Positions 34,456 through 45,859 of a DNA stretch of 64,000 bases are shown here, piece after piece (positions within the stretch are counted from its first letter, which is position 1; every line of letters starts with the position of its first letter). The position numbers and the translations under genes were made by a program. Source of the DNA: Russula earlei (lineage: Eukaryota > Basidiomycota > Agaricomycetes > Russulales > Russulaceae); the NCBI GenBank assembly GCA_025769875.1, contig JAGFNK010000042.1, forward strand, positions 62,001-126,000, in the 5' to 3' direction. Under the pieces are notes generated by a model. The model saw nothing but the letters and a program-made list of their open reading frames with translations. It had not been told where the DNA came from and ran no database searches.

Positions 34456-34960
34456 GATGGCTCAGAGGCGGAGAGTAAGGTGGGGAACGTGTCCTGTGCA
34501 GCCAGAAGAAGTGAGCCGCTTCGCCGTATGCGTAAATAGGAAGTTGCAGCTACCTGTGAGGATAGCCGAAATAGAGAAGGAAGAAAAGAAAAGAGTGTTA
34601 GAGCAATCCCATGTGCTGCGCTGAGACTTGGGGGCTTGACAGACAGTGAGCAGCTCGGTTGAGTTGGTGGCCACTAGCCGTCTCAGTAAGCCGTTGAGGG
34701 TTGGTTGATGGCGGCCACAGAGGAATGCACTTCGGGCGAATAGCCGCCGTACAATCATTCATTTTTAAACAACCCTGGACCGCGCTAAATATTACTACAT
34801 TATACAATGGCCACCATCCTTTCTCGGAGCTAAGAGCCCAAAAGCCAGCCCTAGACATCTTCCGCTCAAAGAATCTGTGTTTTCCCAAAGATCAACTCGT
34901 CCGCGGTGCGGTGTAGAGTGTGACTGAGGGGCGAGCACGGGTTAAGAAAAAGCCAAAAAG
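34456..34960. other. Intergenic region, no gene seen
   Basis: The stretch lies upstream of the pseudohelicase start and downstream of the RRM gene stop, both on the minus strand. No coding frame with family resemblance is visible; it should hold the pseudohelicase promoter. Confidence 0.5.
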
Positions 34961-35596
34961 TCAATTGCAGTTGTTGACGAACCAAAGTTCGGTGACGTTG
35001 AAACCACAGAGTTTCACGGGAACCCGAGGCTTGCTGTGATCGGCCTCAGGCAACCCAAGGAAGCTTGGCGAGACCTGCGGGATGGAGCGGTGCCATGAGG
35101 AACGACAGACAACGATCATCGCTAGTTCACTAAATAAACGTACCACTATTTTTCTTTCAAGCAGAGGGGTGCCATTCATCTCCAAAGCCTTGGTTGCTCC
35201 CTCCACGCTGGCGAACAGGATCGTCGCATAGAATGTGTTTGTATTGGTAATAGATGGTACAGCGAGACCGGAGCAGCAACGAATCTCAACTTTCGTGACC
35301 TTGCCACTTGTTTTGAAAAGCCGTTCGAGGTCCTTGCTTTGGACATCCGCCCGGAGCTGGAGAAGAAAGTCGGCACACTCAACACGCGGTTTGCCCGTGA
35401 ACAGATGACTCACATTGCCCACATAGACGAAGTTCAGTGGCGATCTCAGTGATGGAGTCGTCCGCAACTTCGACCTCGTCTTGTAGCGGGACTTAAGGCG
35501 GACGACGCTGGATTTGACCCGCTTGGGGGCCTTTTTTATTGGTCGATTACGATGGCACAGCTCAGACGACGAGGAATGAGCACAGAGCCTTGCCAT
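34961..35596 (-). CDS. Small RRM-type RNA-binding protein
   Basis: Three minus-strand exons (35596-35414, 35356-35144, 35074-34961) give 169 residues. A basic N terminus (KRVKSSVVRLKSRYKTRSKL) is followed by one RRM: RNP2 as NFVYVGN joined to LRADVQSKDLERLFKTSGKV, and a degenerate RNP1 as TFYATILFASVEGATKALEM, where the aromatic pattern is partly lost. The C terminus ends FNVTELWFVNNCN. No precise orthologue is recognised, so only a general RNA-binding role is inferred. It is head-to-head with the FMC1-like gene, with a 420-bp gap that holds both promoters and a 14-base A run. Confidence 0.65.
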   Translation of the reverse strand: MARLCAHSSSSELCHRNRPIKKAPKRVKSSVVRLKSRYKTRSKLRTTPSLRSPLNFVYVGNVSHLFTGKPRVECADFLLQLRADVQSKDLERLFKTSGKVTKVEIRCCSGLAVPSITNTNTFYATILFASVEGATKALEMNGTPLLERKIVVRLFSELAMIVVCRSSWHRSIPQVSPSFLGLPEADHSKPRVPVKLCGFNVTELWFVNNCN

Positions 35597-36016
35597 TTCG
35601 GCTTGTAGACTATACGAGATCTGGAGGGAAAAGAAATCAGTAAACCAAAATTAGGTACACCTTCAAATAAACCGGCTTACTTTAAATTATGAGCTCCTCC
35701 ATTGTGAAGAAGTGGGAGGTCTCTCGAATGTGGATGGTAATACCGGAATGGATTGTGGTTGGCCATGCAGGTGTGGCTACAGAGCGATGTGGTAGGTGGT
35801 GCCTTTTTTTCAAAAAAAAAAAAAAGGTTTCGAGGTATGTCCCGAGTCTGACGACAAGCTGCAATCATTCAGGTAGTACACTGGGATACTGTCATGACAG
35901 TAGATACCGCCGTGCTGCTAAGCGTTCCTTGCTTTTGGCTTTGGCTGGCTGGCCGCTCGCCACCCGGTATTTCCGGCCCGAATCGTTTCGTTCGCGAGAA
36001 CTACCAAGGCCGTTGT

Positions 36017-36457
36017 ATGGCGACCAAGGCAGCTAGTACCAAGGTAATACATGCATACCGGGCTATCTTACGAGAGCTCTACAAATCAGTCCGTATTCCG
36101 CAAATCTCATTCTCATCCTCCCTCACCTCCACATATTATATTTTAGTCAATGAGCACCAGGTCTACACGAAGTCCGACAACCGCATTGAATTTTCGCGCA
36201 ATTCTTGAGTCCACAAAGTCTAGTGACCTCGATAACACCATGCAAAATGCCATCACATTCTTGCGTTCTCAACGCATGTACAAGGTGAGTCATGTTCGAA
36301 TGGTATCGCCAGACACAATTTGACTTGCACCTCCAAGATGCTCCTGGATCGCTACAATCCTCTTATAGAGTTAACGTCCGAGGAGCGCGTAGAAGCCACG
36401 GCGCGCAGAGTTGGTCTGAATATGCCTGTAATATCTCAGGGCAGCAAGGCCAAATAG
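36017..36457 (+). CDS. FMC1-like mitochondrial complex assembly factor
   Basis: Three exons (36017-36088, 36147-36284, 36338-36457) give 109 residues. The N-terminal YRAILRELYKS is the LYR-type start of the Fmc1 family, and the C-terminal LLDRYNPLIELTSEERVEAT plus ARRVGLNMP matches the family end. Yeast Fmc1 assists ATP synthase F1 assembly in mitochondria at high temperature. Exon 1 can be extended in frame upstream to an ATG at 35894, which would add an N-terminal 41 residues. I prefer 36017 because it matches the family length. All introns have GT-AG borders and matching phases. Confidence 0.7.
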
Positions 36458-37683
36458 AGATCTCCCCCCTCTCCGAGCCTGTCACTCCTTTGCGCAAGGT
36501 CTGGCTGATACCGTTTTTCGCAAGGGAAGTTAACGTGTCCCTAGAAAGATTATATGACAAGACCACTTTCTTGCTCTCCACAAACAGAAATTGGGGAGTA
36601 CAAGGCTCGATCACTAGGGTTCTGGCGGTAGCCACTCTTCGTTCAATATGACGTGATTTGTGGCAAGCCTCAGGCCAGGCCACCGGATATTTTGTATCAT
36701 ATGATACTGTCGGACATCCCACATTTCAGTTGCAACGGAAGACTAGTGTGTTTACCATATGAGTCACAACCGTCTCGGGCATGCATAGACTGGAATCATC
36801 GCATGGTGTACAGTCAGGTGGGTTGGGGTTCTTTTTCTAATTAATATCATGCATCAAATCCATCCGATATCTGATTGTAAATTTTAATGATTGGAAGTGG
36901 TATTGCAAGTCTTGCGTGGGTTGAGCTGAATGTGCTGAAAATCGGGTCAGAATGTGTATCTATCTATGGTTATGATGTTGAACTACTGAACTCTAATACT
37001 ATCACCTATGGGGAACTCGCCATTCCACTACCATCTCGCCAGTCACAAATGTCACGAAAGTAACGGACATGTAACACATGCCAAATTAAAGTCCGCCTGG
37101 GATGAATGTATTTATTGGGGACTAGGGAAAACAGTTGTAATGGAGTAGCATTATTGAGTGAAATCCAGGACTTGCTATGTACGGAACGTGGTGCTCACAT
37201 CATGGGCCAGTGCTGCACAAGTAAAAGTAAAAGAATCAATATATATCATTGTTATAGCTGCCGGTAGCCGCTGCTCATACGTATGGTCTTGTGCTGGCCA
37301 ATTGGACCACCTGTAACATGGCATTAATAAAACAGCAGTGGTGACCAGACTCCTCCGAGTCAGCATACAGTGATCACCCAGCTGGAATCAAACTCCGCAC
37401 TCCGCCATGACAGAAGGCATGATGCAGGCGTGACCCCCAGCCAAAATACTACTCAAAAACCACTCAATGGACCTCCATTTTTCTTCAGGCGTCATACCGT
37501 AGGTACCCATTGTCGGTTCAGCTGAAGTAAGCTACCTATAAGTTGGTCAGTCACACATAGTCACACAAAATGTAATGAAATATTTGAATCACTGATTGAA
37601 CCTTACATTGCTGAGATCAAATGTTTAAAAATATGGTGTTGGGAGTGATTTTTTGGGGGGGAACGTGAACAAAAACATATTAT
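36458..37683. other. AT-rich, CpG-poor intergenic stretch leading into the transposon island
   Basis: No gene is seen after the FMC1-like stop. From about 36850 the sequence becomes AT-rich and TG/CA-rich with few CpG, unlike the gene block to the left, and it probably consists of decayed transposon DNA. A short segment at 37435-37495 recurs at 41246-41306. Confidence 0.55.
37435..37495. repeat. Dispersed ~60-bp repeat, copy 1
   Basis: The segment CCCCCAGCCAAAATACTACT and what follows (to about 37495) matches 41246-41306 in the same orientation with a handful of changes. At two sites copy 1 has CA (37454-37455 and 37465-37466) where copy 2 has TG, which points to an ancestral CG at each. Confidence 0.75.
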
Positions 37684-39500
37684 CTACTGATTAATATCCA
37701 TGCAACACCTGCCTTGAAGGAACAGTCCAGCAAACTGATGGTGATCAAGGAGCTCAGGGTGCCCTCCTATGTGGGACTTGACCTGGGTTGCCAGCTCATT
37801 GATGGTGCCTGTCATGTTGACACCAAGTGCACCAGAGAGTGCAATGAGATCATCCTTGCACTTATATGAAGAGAGTGATTCTGCAAAGAATGAGCACATT
37901 GTCATGATTCAGCTTTGGGACTCACCACTGAAAACCCTTGAATCAATTTCATCCCAGAGTTGCACCATGCATGCCACATCATTGACCACCTTTTGAGCTG
38001 CCTTCTCAGCAGCTTCTCTTGCAAACTGGGCCCTCTCTTCCTGTCCAGCAAGCCACTGTGCTTCAATCATAGGGTGGGTGACATAGTGTGCACTTGTCTT
38101 CACTGAATGGCATGTCTTTCACTTCTGGTGTTCCACCTCCTTTCTGGCATCTGACACCATGTGCTTCATGATGGTGCAGTGGGCATTGCTGGAGGCACTC
38201 TCTGCCTTGGATATAGGAGCTCCCTTTCTAGCAGCTCCACTTTCATCTGGAGTTGGGAGATCTCCAAGTCCTTCTCCTGCAGTGAGGTGGGAATTGATGC
38301 ATGGGTGGGACCAAGAGCAATAGAGATGGGCATTGCAGGGGAAGAACTCACATTGTGAGAGTGAGTAAGGTAAATGGGAAGCAGGGAGGAGTTGGAGTTG
38401 ACACACATGTCATTGGCTGGTGACACATGTTGTGTAACAGACACACATTCAATGTGTGCAGAACATGAGGACAAAGGGGGCAAGTTAAGCAAGATATGAA
38501 CACTTGAGGCAGGGATGGCAGGGGTCAGAAATGAAACCCTTGGGAGTCATGAGTCCAGAACATTGCCTTGTGGTGGCTCATCATCAAAGTCATCAGAGCC
38601 TGTGTCCCAGTTGAAAGGGATCACATCTTCAACCTCATCAGAAGGCAAGTGTTGCACATTACTGGAATCTGAGGAGGCATTGCTGCTGGTGTAGTCAGAG
38701 GGAAGAGGGGAGGATGAAGGGACATCAGTAGGGAATGATGCTGGCACATGCTGAGTGGTGGAGAAATTTTTGAAGGGGCAAAGTCAGCCTCAGTGAAAAT
38801 GAGGGGATTGAAGGGAAAGATGCTGGTGGAGGAGAAGGCAGAAACCAGAAGTTTGTGGGACATTGTCTGAGTGTGCACCTTCATGTACTCAACAATCACA
38901 TTGTGACATGTCATGGGGATGTTTTCACAAATGTGGTGGTCACAGTGATTGGACCAGTTCTGCTGCATATGGGAGAACACTGTAACATCAAGGGGTTGGA
39001 GTTTGTGTGTGCACTTGGAGGGGAATGTGATGACAATAAATCTGTGCTTAAATGCAAGTGCCTGGAGTTTGTCAGTCTCATAAGAACTGTGGCTGTCAAT
39101 GAACAGAACAACTGGATCACTGGTGACCTTGTGGTCCAGTGCAAAGGGAAGAAAGGTGTTGTTGCAGAACCACAACAACCCAATTTCATTGTCCATCCAC
39201 CCATTTGGGGATGTGGCAATTCCTCCAATTTGGGTGGACAGCTTGTCAGAAATTACCAGGACAGGCCCATTTGAAAGAATGAAGGTGGGGGGCACAGTCA
39301 GCCCAGAAGGTGAAATACACTTGACAATTGTAATGAGTTCAAGCGAATCAGAGCACACACAATACAGTATAAGTTCACTTTCTTGAGGCTGCATGAGTGG
39401 TGAAAGTGTTTGTAGCATTTGTGGCCACCACCAAGTTGGATCCCCTTCTCATCCATGTTCCAGATGTGCTCTGGCAGGAGGCCTGGATGGTCATCATAGA
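37684..39500 (-). pseudogene. Degenerate pogo/Tc1-like DDE transposase
   Basis: On the minus strand the pieces of a pogo-type transposase follow in order with shifts and stops between them. First is IWNMDEKGIQLGGG near 39450 (the first catalytic Asp region). Next is LFIDSHSSYETDKLQALAFK with FIVITFPSKCTHKLQPLDVT near 39050 (second Asp region and the THxLQPLDV motif). A coiled-coil segment (EISQLQMKVELLEREL) lies near 38270, and a C-terminal block (QFAREAAEKAAQKVV, KSHIGGHPELL, FAGLF) runs from 38100 to 37710. The reading frame is broken several times and no terminal repeats were found, so the element is dead. The base composition is CpG-poor, unlike active genes in the window. Confidence 0.75.
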
Positions 39501-40544
39501 TCTACTTAACTAGCTCAAAGTAATGAGTGACATTTGAAGGATTGAAATTCTGTGTGTGCTTGGGGTCCAGGGAACTTGGCTTTGAGAGCTGAAGGTCTCT
39601 GTGCCACCTCTGGAATCAACAGTTCCAGTTGATACATGGAATGACACCAGACATATTGTATATGAGGGAGCTGCCCTCTATCTGGTCCATGGGCTTGGCC
39701 ATCAAAGCCTTGTGGTCAATCCAAGTGATCAGTGCATCTTCCTGCCTTTCTGAGAGCAATTGTCAGCCCTCATGTGAAATCTTCCTGGAACAACACCCCT
39801 TGATGTGGTCACTCAGTGTTTGACAAGGAATCTAAGAGCTTTTAATAGAGTCAGAAAGGAAAACAAGGCTCCTCACATTGTGGGCAATCACAGCTGCTTG
39901 TCTACTTTTGAAAAGCCCCCCCCTGTAACTCAGTGATCACTGCTTGAATGCAGTCCTCATATGCATTGTCCATTTGCTTTCACTTCAAATTGAGAGGCAT
40001 GAATTAAGATGTGTTTAAGCACCCTGCAGTGTAGCAGCATTGTGGAAGGGATGAGGGACAAGGAACACATGTGATCAGCCAAGGATGCCAATTTGAAGCA
40101 CCAACTCAAACCACTCAAACTCTAATGCATTGTGTGTGATGGGTGCATGACATCCTCCCCAAAATCCAAGAAAGGGGAAATCATCAAATGGGGGTCTTTT
40201 GACACCAAAAAAAAGTGTGGACTCCCATTAAACAGCACTTTCACCCCCAGGTTGAAAGAAATTTCAATCTTTAGGCCCATGTTACCAACTCAGAATTCCT
40301 GAACTTGAACTTAAATTTTGGGATTTTCTGAGAGTGACTGGTGTGACCAGTGTGAGTTTTTTTTCACTTGTGATTTGCATATTTGTGTGATTGCAGCTGG
40401 GACTAGGAACTGACTCAGTCCACAGTCTGCTGTGTCTGCTGAATGTTGCCAAGGCCTGTAGGGCCCAGATCCATGCACACAGAGCCAGTGATTTTTGAAG
40501 AGAAATGTTTTTTTTTTTTTTGAAAAAAGACACTATTCAATAAC
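39501..40544. other. CpG-poor transposon-derived DNA, no frame recognised
   Basis: The composition matches the pogo relic beside it. No coding family could be assigned. It may hold the N-terminal, DNA-binding part of the pogo transposase and the end of the PIF/Harbinger relic, too decayed to call. Confidence 0.4.
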
Positions 40545-40993
40545 ATGTTCTGCATGGTCCCTCTGAATTCTCTGATACTGCTCCCACATGTCATCAGCAA
40601 CTTTATCTCACCTGATATTTGCTTGCTCCCTCTCATGCTGTGTCATGGGGACTGTTCCAAGTTCACCAACCACTGCTTCCTCTTCTTGTGCATCCATCTG
40701 GAGGTCAGCCACTTTATTGTCAAAGGTGCCAATCTCCCTAGAGTCATATGCATGAATAAGATTGTGAAGTGCTGCAAGTGCACATGGGATGTGTGCTTGA
40801 ACTCCCATGTCATACTTGTGGGGTTGTGAGAGAATGTTAAAACACCACTTGAGAATTCTGAAAATGCATTCAATGACATTGTGAGCTTGGGCATGATGCA
40901 AATTGAACAGCTCCTTGGGTGTGTGTGGCCTAGGACAAACATCAGTAAGACAACTTGAAAGTAAGACAACAAAGACTCACCTTGTGCCAGCAT
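40545..40993 (-). pseudogene. PIF/Harbinger-like (DDE_Tnp_4) transposase fragment
   Basis: The minus strand codes HHAQAHNVIECIFRILKWCF, then PHKYDMGVQAHIPCALAALH and NLIHAYDSRE, the usual end of Harbinger-type nucleases (consensus RxxxxRNVIERxFGxLKxRF...LHNFI). A stop codon interrupts the same frame at 40609-40611, after which the frame goes on as DKVADDMWEQYQ. Only the C-terminal third is present, with no terminal repeats seen, so this is a fragment. Confidence 0.65.
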
Positions 40994-41186
40994 GGCCCCA
41001 TTCAGCTAGATGGTACCACACACCTTGATAAGGGGTGAGAAGTAGATAGGGCTGAACCTTTTTCTCCTGCTAACACTTATTACAAGTAGTTATGGTACTC
41101 AACTACCAGAATAAAATGCTTTTCAAAAAAACAAAACAGTGTGGGAACACCAGGTGAGGGTGCCCATCCAAACTACATGAGCAGGG

Positions 41187-41432
41187 TTAGTAGTACTGTG
41201 AGTGATTGGGAACTTGGCAGTCAGTGGATCACCATCTTGGCACCCCCAGCCAAAATATTACTTGAAAACCACTTGATGGACCTCCAGTTTTCTTTGCTAG
41301 AATGACATTAATGGCACTCAATAGTATACTACAAAGTTTTGAATGGAGTTGTTCAAGCAGATTACAGGTAAAAATGAAATTGCTCAGATGGTGATCAACT
41401 GCCAAGTTCCCAATCACCCACAGTACAGTAGC
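41187..41432. mobile_element. MITE-like element with ~45-bp terminal inverted repeats
   Basis: The left end (about 41187-41235, GTACTGTGAGTGATTGGGAA and on to GATCACCATC) is repeated in inverted orientation at the right end (about 41387-41432, GATGGTGATCAACTGCCAAG and on to CAGTAC). The core of about 150 bp has no coding frame and includes copy 2 of the dispersed 60-bp repeat. Size, lack of coding capacity and long TIRs fit a miniature inverted-repeat element. No target duplication is clear. Confidence 0.65.
41246..41306. repeat. Dispersed ~60-bp repeat, copy 2
   Basis: Matches 37435-37495 in direct orientation and lies inside the MITE-like element. TG dinucleotides at 41263-41264 and 41274-41275 stand where copy 1 has CA. 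Confidence 0.75.
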
Positions 41433-42441
41433 TGACCCAACTCTCCCCCACACTGACATTCCCAAAAAAGAAAGTAGAACAAATATCAACCAAATATCAT
41501 TATAAATCAAGGTCATGTGACATTAGACAAGGTTTCGAGACAATGTGACTTGTCACAAGCGAAACCGTCAAACTGGCCTAGTCAGGCAGGGCCAACAACG
41601 ACAAAAGGCCGCAGACCAAGAAAGCACATTACAGAAAACCCACGCACATTCACAGGCCCACGAAGGGCCGTTATCCCTGCTACCAATTCCTTCAAAGATC
41701 ACTGGCCTCCACGCACGCGTGCGTTTTTCCTTTAATTTTCCCTTTTGTTTTCTTACCTTTGGGTTTCTCTGTAATCCACTCCATATTCCTGATCACATGC
41801 AACATGTTTTTTCCCGCGTGCACAATTTTCACGCGTTCAGCTCTGTTTTTTTTTTCTTCTTTCTATTTTTATCCTTTTCGTTGCTTTCTCTCCCGCTTAC
41901 GCGATATTCGCATGTCGGAGTGACCAGGTGCGTTTGTCCTTTTCGTTTTTGTGAGCTCTCTCTCATACTCTCCGCCCTTTCCTCAAGTGCTCCAAGCTCC
42001 CTCCACATGCAATGATACAATCCCCACACTCGATACTTGAATGGCAAGACTCGCGTGTTTTCCCGCGTGCGCGATTTCACGCGTTAAGCTGTGTGCGTGT
42101 GTTTTCTTTTTTTCTTTCATTTCATGCAAGATGTCGTTGTGAAACGTGGTCAACAGCCCGTTCTCTCATCCCACATGGCGGCGGTGCATTCTTTTTGCTT
42201 TTTATTTTTATCTCCCACCCTTTACCTTGAAAAACACGACAGCACCCAGAATGTCTCAAGATGTGGGACACGAGTACTGCTGGCACCACAGTCAAGATCC
42301 CTAAGGGCCAGATGCAACGGCACCCAGAATGACTCTGGGCATATGTACGCAACACCGGTGAGTTTTGATTTTCTGCCCCTTTTCTGAAAAACGCGCCAAC
42401 ACTCCTGGCACCACAGTTGAGACACCCGAGGGCCGCAATGA
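41433..42441. other. Intergenic region with decayed repeats, no gene seen
   Basis: Composition shifts back to CpG-containing DNA near 41520. Between 42236 and 42440 a phrase resembling CTGGCACCACAGT occurs twice about 120 bp apart (42280 and 42404) with similar flanks, an imperfect duplication. Open frames here look random or disordered. Confidence 0.4.
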
Positions 42442-45097
42442 TTGGGTCTTCACCCAATTGCCATCAAAAATCCGTACTCAGTGTGCCAGTTCCGTCCCAC
42501 AGCAAGGAGGAGCGAGTGTCTCGTTCACACGCTGGTGGTACGCACGGCAACGTGGTTTGTTCGCACCGCCACATGTCTCGTCAGATGGGGCATCGTTGCC
42601 GCTGCTACGTCTGTGGCTTTGGTGTGGCTCCTGGGAGCAGGGGATGGTGGCAGCGGCGTTGTGCCGAGCCTTATCGCGATGGTTTCAGATGTGCTCAGTG
42701 GCCACGGGCAAGATGCTGCCGCGATCGCCTCAGGCGGCGGTAGCCAGCGCGCAAGGTCGCGACCACAGGCATGGGACTCGTTTGACGAGCATTGGGAATG
42801 GCAATTTGAGGAGCAGCAGTGAAATGCTGCCGACTCCACGAGCGCAGCGGCCCAAGTACAACAGACATTCTTTCGTTGCCCTTCAGGGTAGTTTTCGGTC
42901 TGATTGTTTCCATCAGGCGAACACGCTCCAGTCGCGCCGCTAGGGCACTCTTCGGTCGAACTAAGTCATTGGGAACTGACTGCCTGGTTCCTTCCCCAGA
43001 GCAAGTCCTTTCTGTCCCGGACTTGACGAAGATGCGACGTTTGGGTCCAAGAACTTCCTGCGGTCGAGGCTTGTGCGTAGCCTTCATGGCTCGACGGCTC
43101 GCTCAACCGAGCGGCCCATCGCGCCTGTTCCCCGGGAGGTCGCAGCGCATCAAGAATCGGATCAACTTCCCACGGAGAGGTTCAACGGTGCAGGTGGCTT
43201 GAACACCGTGGTCAAGGAGGATCTGGAGGACTGGGTGGATGATTTCGAAGCGATCAGCCTTTCAGAGGTGCCCCTCGGAGTCGAAGGAGTCAGCCAAGGA
43301 GGTTCGTCGGGCGCCTCCCTAATCGCCCTCCACTTCCGAGTCCGACACCACCACATCGTCCCAACACACGAGACAATCGCAGGTGCAGGCGCGACCGCGT
43401 ACGACCTCAAGACTTCAAGACGATCCCGTAAATCCTTACATCGGGATACGGAACTCAGGCTCATCCTCGACTTTCCCCTTCCACCGACCTTCATCCCCTC
43501 CCCCACTAAATCGAGGACACCATCATCTGCACTGCCACCCCCAGAAGTCACACCCATCCACGACGACGGATCTGTATTCTACGACCGCGATCCCTTTCGT
43601 GTGAAATCCACTCACGATCAGGAAGTTGTAGAGGAGGAAGCATCACTGAACATCCCTGACGCCATTGCACCGCGCGTTGACTCTTCCATGTCGTTTTATA
43701 CAGCCCATTCGTGATCTTCTTCACCAGCTGCACCATCCGGTCATCTTGATCGATCCTCGAGCTCTCATTCATCGCTACAACAACAACAACAACAACCTCC
43801 GCTCTCTCCTCTACACCTTCCATTCCCCAGCCCATCATCTTTATCCCCTCCACTATCCCTTACCGGGAGCCCATCGACCACACACCTCTCAATCAGGACC
43901 CTGAACAGGGCCAGTGCGACATTGAAGCAATTCGGGAAATTGACCCGAGAGACATTTCGCACCTCGTTTAGAACGCCGATTTCCGAACTCATATCCGTAG
44001 GCCGCGGCGAGCGACACATGTCAAACACGCTTCTCTCGAGCACCTTGCCCACTCCCTATCCCTCCCCCTCCCAGCACGATTCTGAGCGCAGGCCGGTATT
44101 GCCCGATTTTCAGCCAGAGGCCTTTGATATCACTTTCCCTGCCGTCAACACCCCACGCTCCAGCCCTCGCGTCTCGCGCGTTCAGCGTAACTATCCGTCC
44201 GTCCAATCATTCTACGCCTCTCGAGGAATTCTTTACGTCTCATCTTCACAGCGACGAATCGAATAGATGCAGCCGATTCAGATCGGCACCGACTCTGCTG
44301 TTGATGAGTGAGCGTGATCCACCCAAGCCAGCGGACTTGCCTTCTGCTGAGGTGCAAGTTGTACCGCCCACGCCACCATCCACCCTCCCGTGCCAGGAGC
44401 GACCACTTCCTCCTTTACCTCGAGAAGGCTACGAATTTGTTGACCCCTCCACATTGACCGAGTCGCTTGTCATCTCACCAGACTGCGACCCTCGATACTC
44501 TTCTACCCCCCCTTCTCCTTGGTTATCCCGAAACATCCGCGATCTTGAGATTGGCCCTTGCCAAGAGGGTGTCAGGGGCATCATCTGCTGCCTCCTCGCG
44601 ATCCGCCTACGGCTCAGATAGCGACGAAGACGCTTCCACCATCCATTTACCAAAGGCAGTTCAAACAGACGCCATCACCCTCGACGACTGCGTCATCTAC
44701 ACATCTCCACAGCGAAGTTGTGCTCCTTCGAGGACGAGTGAACATCCAGGACACCATGCCCCATCAGATCACCTTGAGATCCCTTCCTCCTTCCAGTAAG
44801 ACGACCTCCGAAGCTACTGTTGTCGTCCGGACGCGGGCGCAATCAAGACGGAACCGTTCTGGTTATTCCGGCCAACAGCGGCTTGTCATCTCCACTGTCC
44901 CTCCTAACCCTCCCGTTCGCCCTCAACCCCGCACATCGTCTGTGACCAAGGCCACAATTACCCATTATCGTCGATCTTTATTGGACACCAAGAAAAAGCA
45001 CCGCCCACCCCGAAAGGAAGATTCAGCCAGGTCTTCTTCCGTTGACAGAGTCCCGAAGGCACGCCCCATCCCTTTTTACTCAGCCCCCTCAAGTTAA
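42442..45097 (+). pseudogene. Frame-disrupted Ser/Pro-rich gene of unknown function
   Basis: Coding-like sequence on the plus strand runs in pieces. From about 43030 one frame reads through 43714, meets a TGA at 43712-43714, and goes on in the same frame to a TAG at 44264-44266. That stretch has an acidic patch (EDLEDWVDDFEAISLSE), a Gln run (six CAA codons at about 43778) and Ser/Pro-rich text ending SVQSFYASRGILYVSSSQ. The text then continues in other frames from 44306 to 45097, with shifts near 44560 and 44700, ending in a basic tail (RRSLLDTKKKHRPPRKED). No family is recognised. The breaks may mean a decaying gene at the edge of a transposon island, missed introns, or sequence errors. Confidence 0.45.
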
Positions 45098-45546
45098 CCT
45101 TTATACTTTACAGTTCGTTGCGAACGCACTGGATGCCGCAAGAGGAGGTAGTCGGTTGTCCCTCGCGCGCGGTGCGTTGCAGGGTTATTCTTCTCATGAA
45201 CAGACAGGACAATATGAAGGTGAATCACACGAGAGACGGCATGGGCAACAATGACCGAACAAATCCCGTCCGATGACAACCTCGTGTGGTTTACTTTACG
45301 ACGTTCCAATATCCAGCAATGTAAATTAGATCACTTGTAGTCGAAGTAGATTGGTAGAGATAGATAGTGTACAAAAAATTGTTTACATGATCTACACCTC
45401 GTCCTAAGTAATACCAGCCCATCTGGCCCCCAAAACCCTGAGATCAGAGATCACACGTTGAGACGGGGGGAGAGGTGGGCCAGTATTTTAAATATTTATT
45501 CTCACACTCAACATACATCAACATACGTGCATATAATCCTGGGGGG
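45098..45546. other. Intergenic region, no gene seen
   Basis: The stretch lies between the frame-disrupted gene and the left inverted repeat. No coding frame or RNA gene is recognised. Confidence 0.45.
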
Positions 45547-45847
45547 TTTGGGACTCGTCATTTTTCAAGACATTCACAAGCGCACCAGGGTGTATTTTAA
45601 ACGTCCGCCTCTGCACTTCGGCCAACAATCGGGAGACTTATGTCGGCCCGCTTACGAGAGAATATACGCCCTCATTCTGGCGAGTGAGACGAAAGCCTAG
45701 CGTGGGTGAAGTGAGATGTGCGGCGCCTCTGTTCCAGATTGCCCCACCTGCGAAAACATGACAGGATAGGTTTGACGAAGGAAGAGCCAGCAGTAATCAG
45801 ACGGGATTATTGCTTCATGGCTCTATACATACACTCTTTAACGTTGC
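45547..45847 (+). repeat. Inverted repeat, left copy (~300 bp)
   Basis: The block from TTTGGGACTCGTCATTTTTC to about 45847 is repeated in inverted orientation at 49087-49388 with roughly 95% identity by eye. Both copies read the same peptide tail (GQQSGDLCRPAYERIYALIL or a one-residue variant), ending at the same stop. The left copy ends 12 bp from the stop codon of the V-ATPase gene, so it forms that gene's 3' flank. Confidence 0.85.
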
Positions 45848-45859
45848 CACCCTTCTTGT

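Noticed and set aside
41545..42230. Plus-strand open frames of 70-156 codons
   Set aside because: They are T/C-rich low-complexity translations without domains and overlap other frames equally; no family is recognised.
43712..43735. Mini-intron GTGATCTTCTTCACCAG removing the stop at 43712
   Set aside because: At 17 nt it is far below any functional spliceosomal intron.
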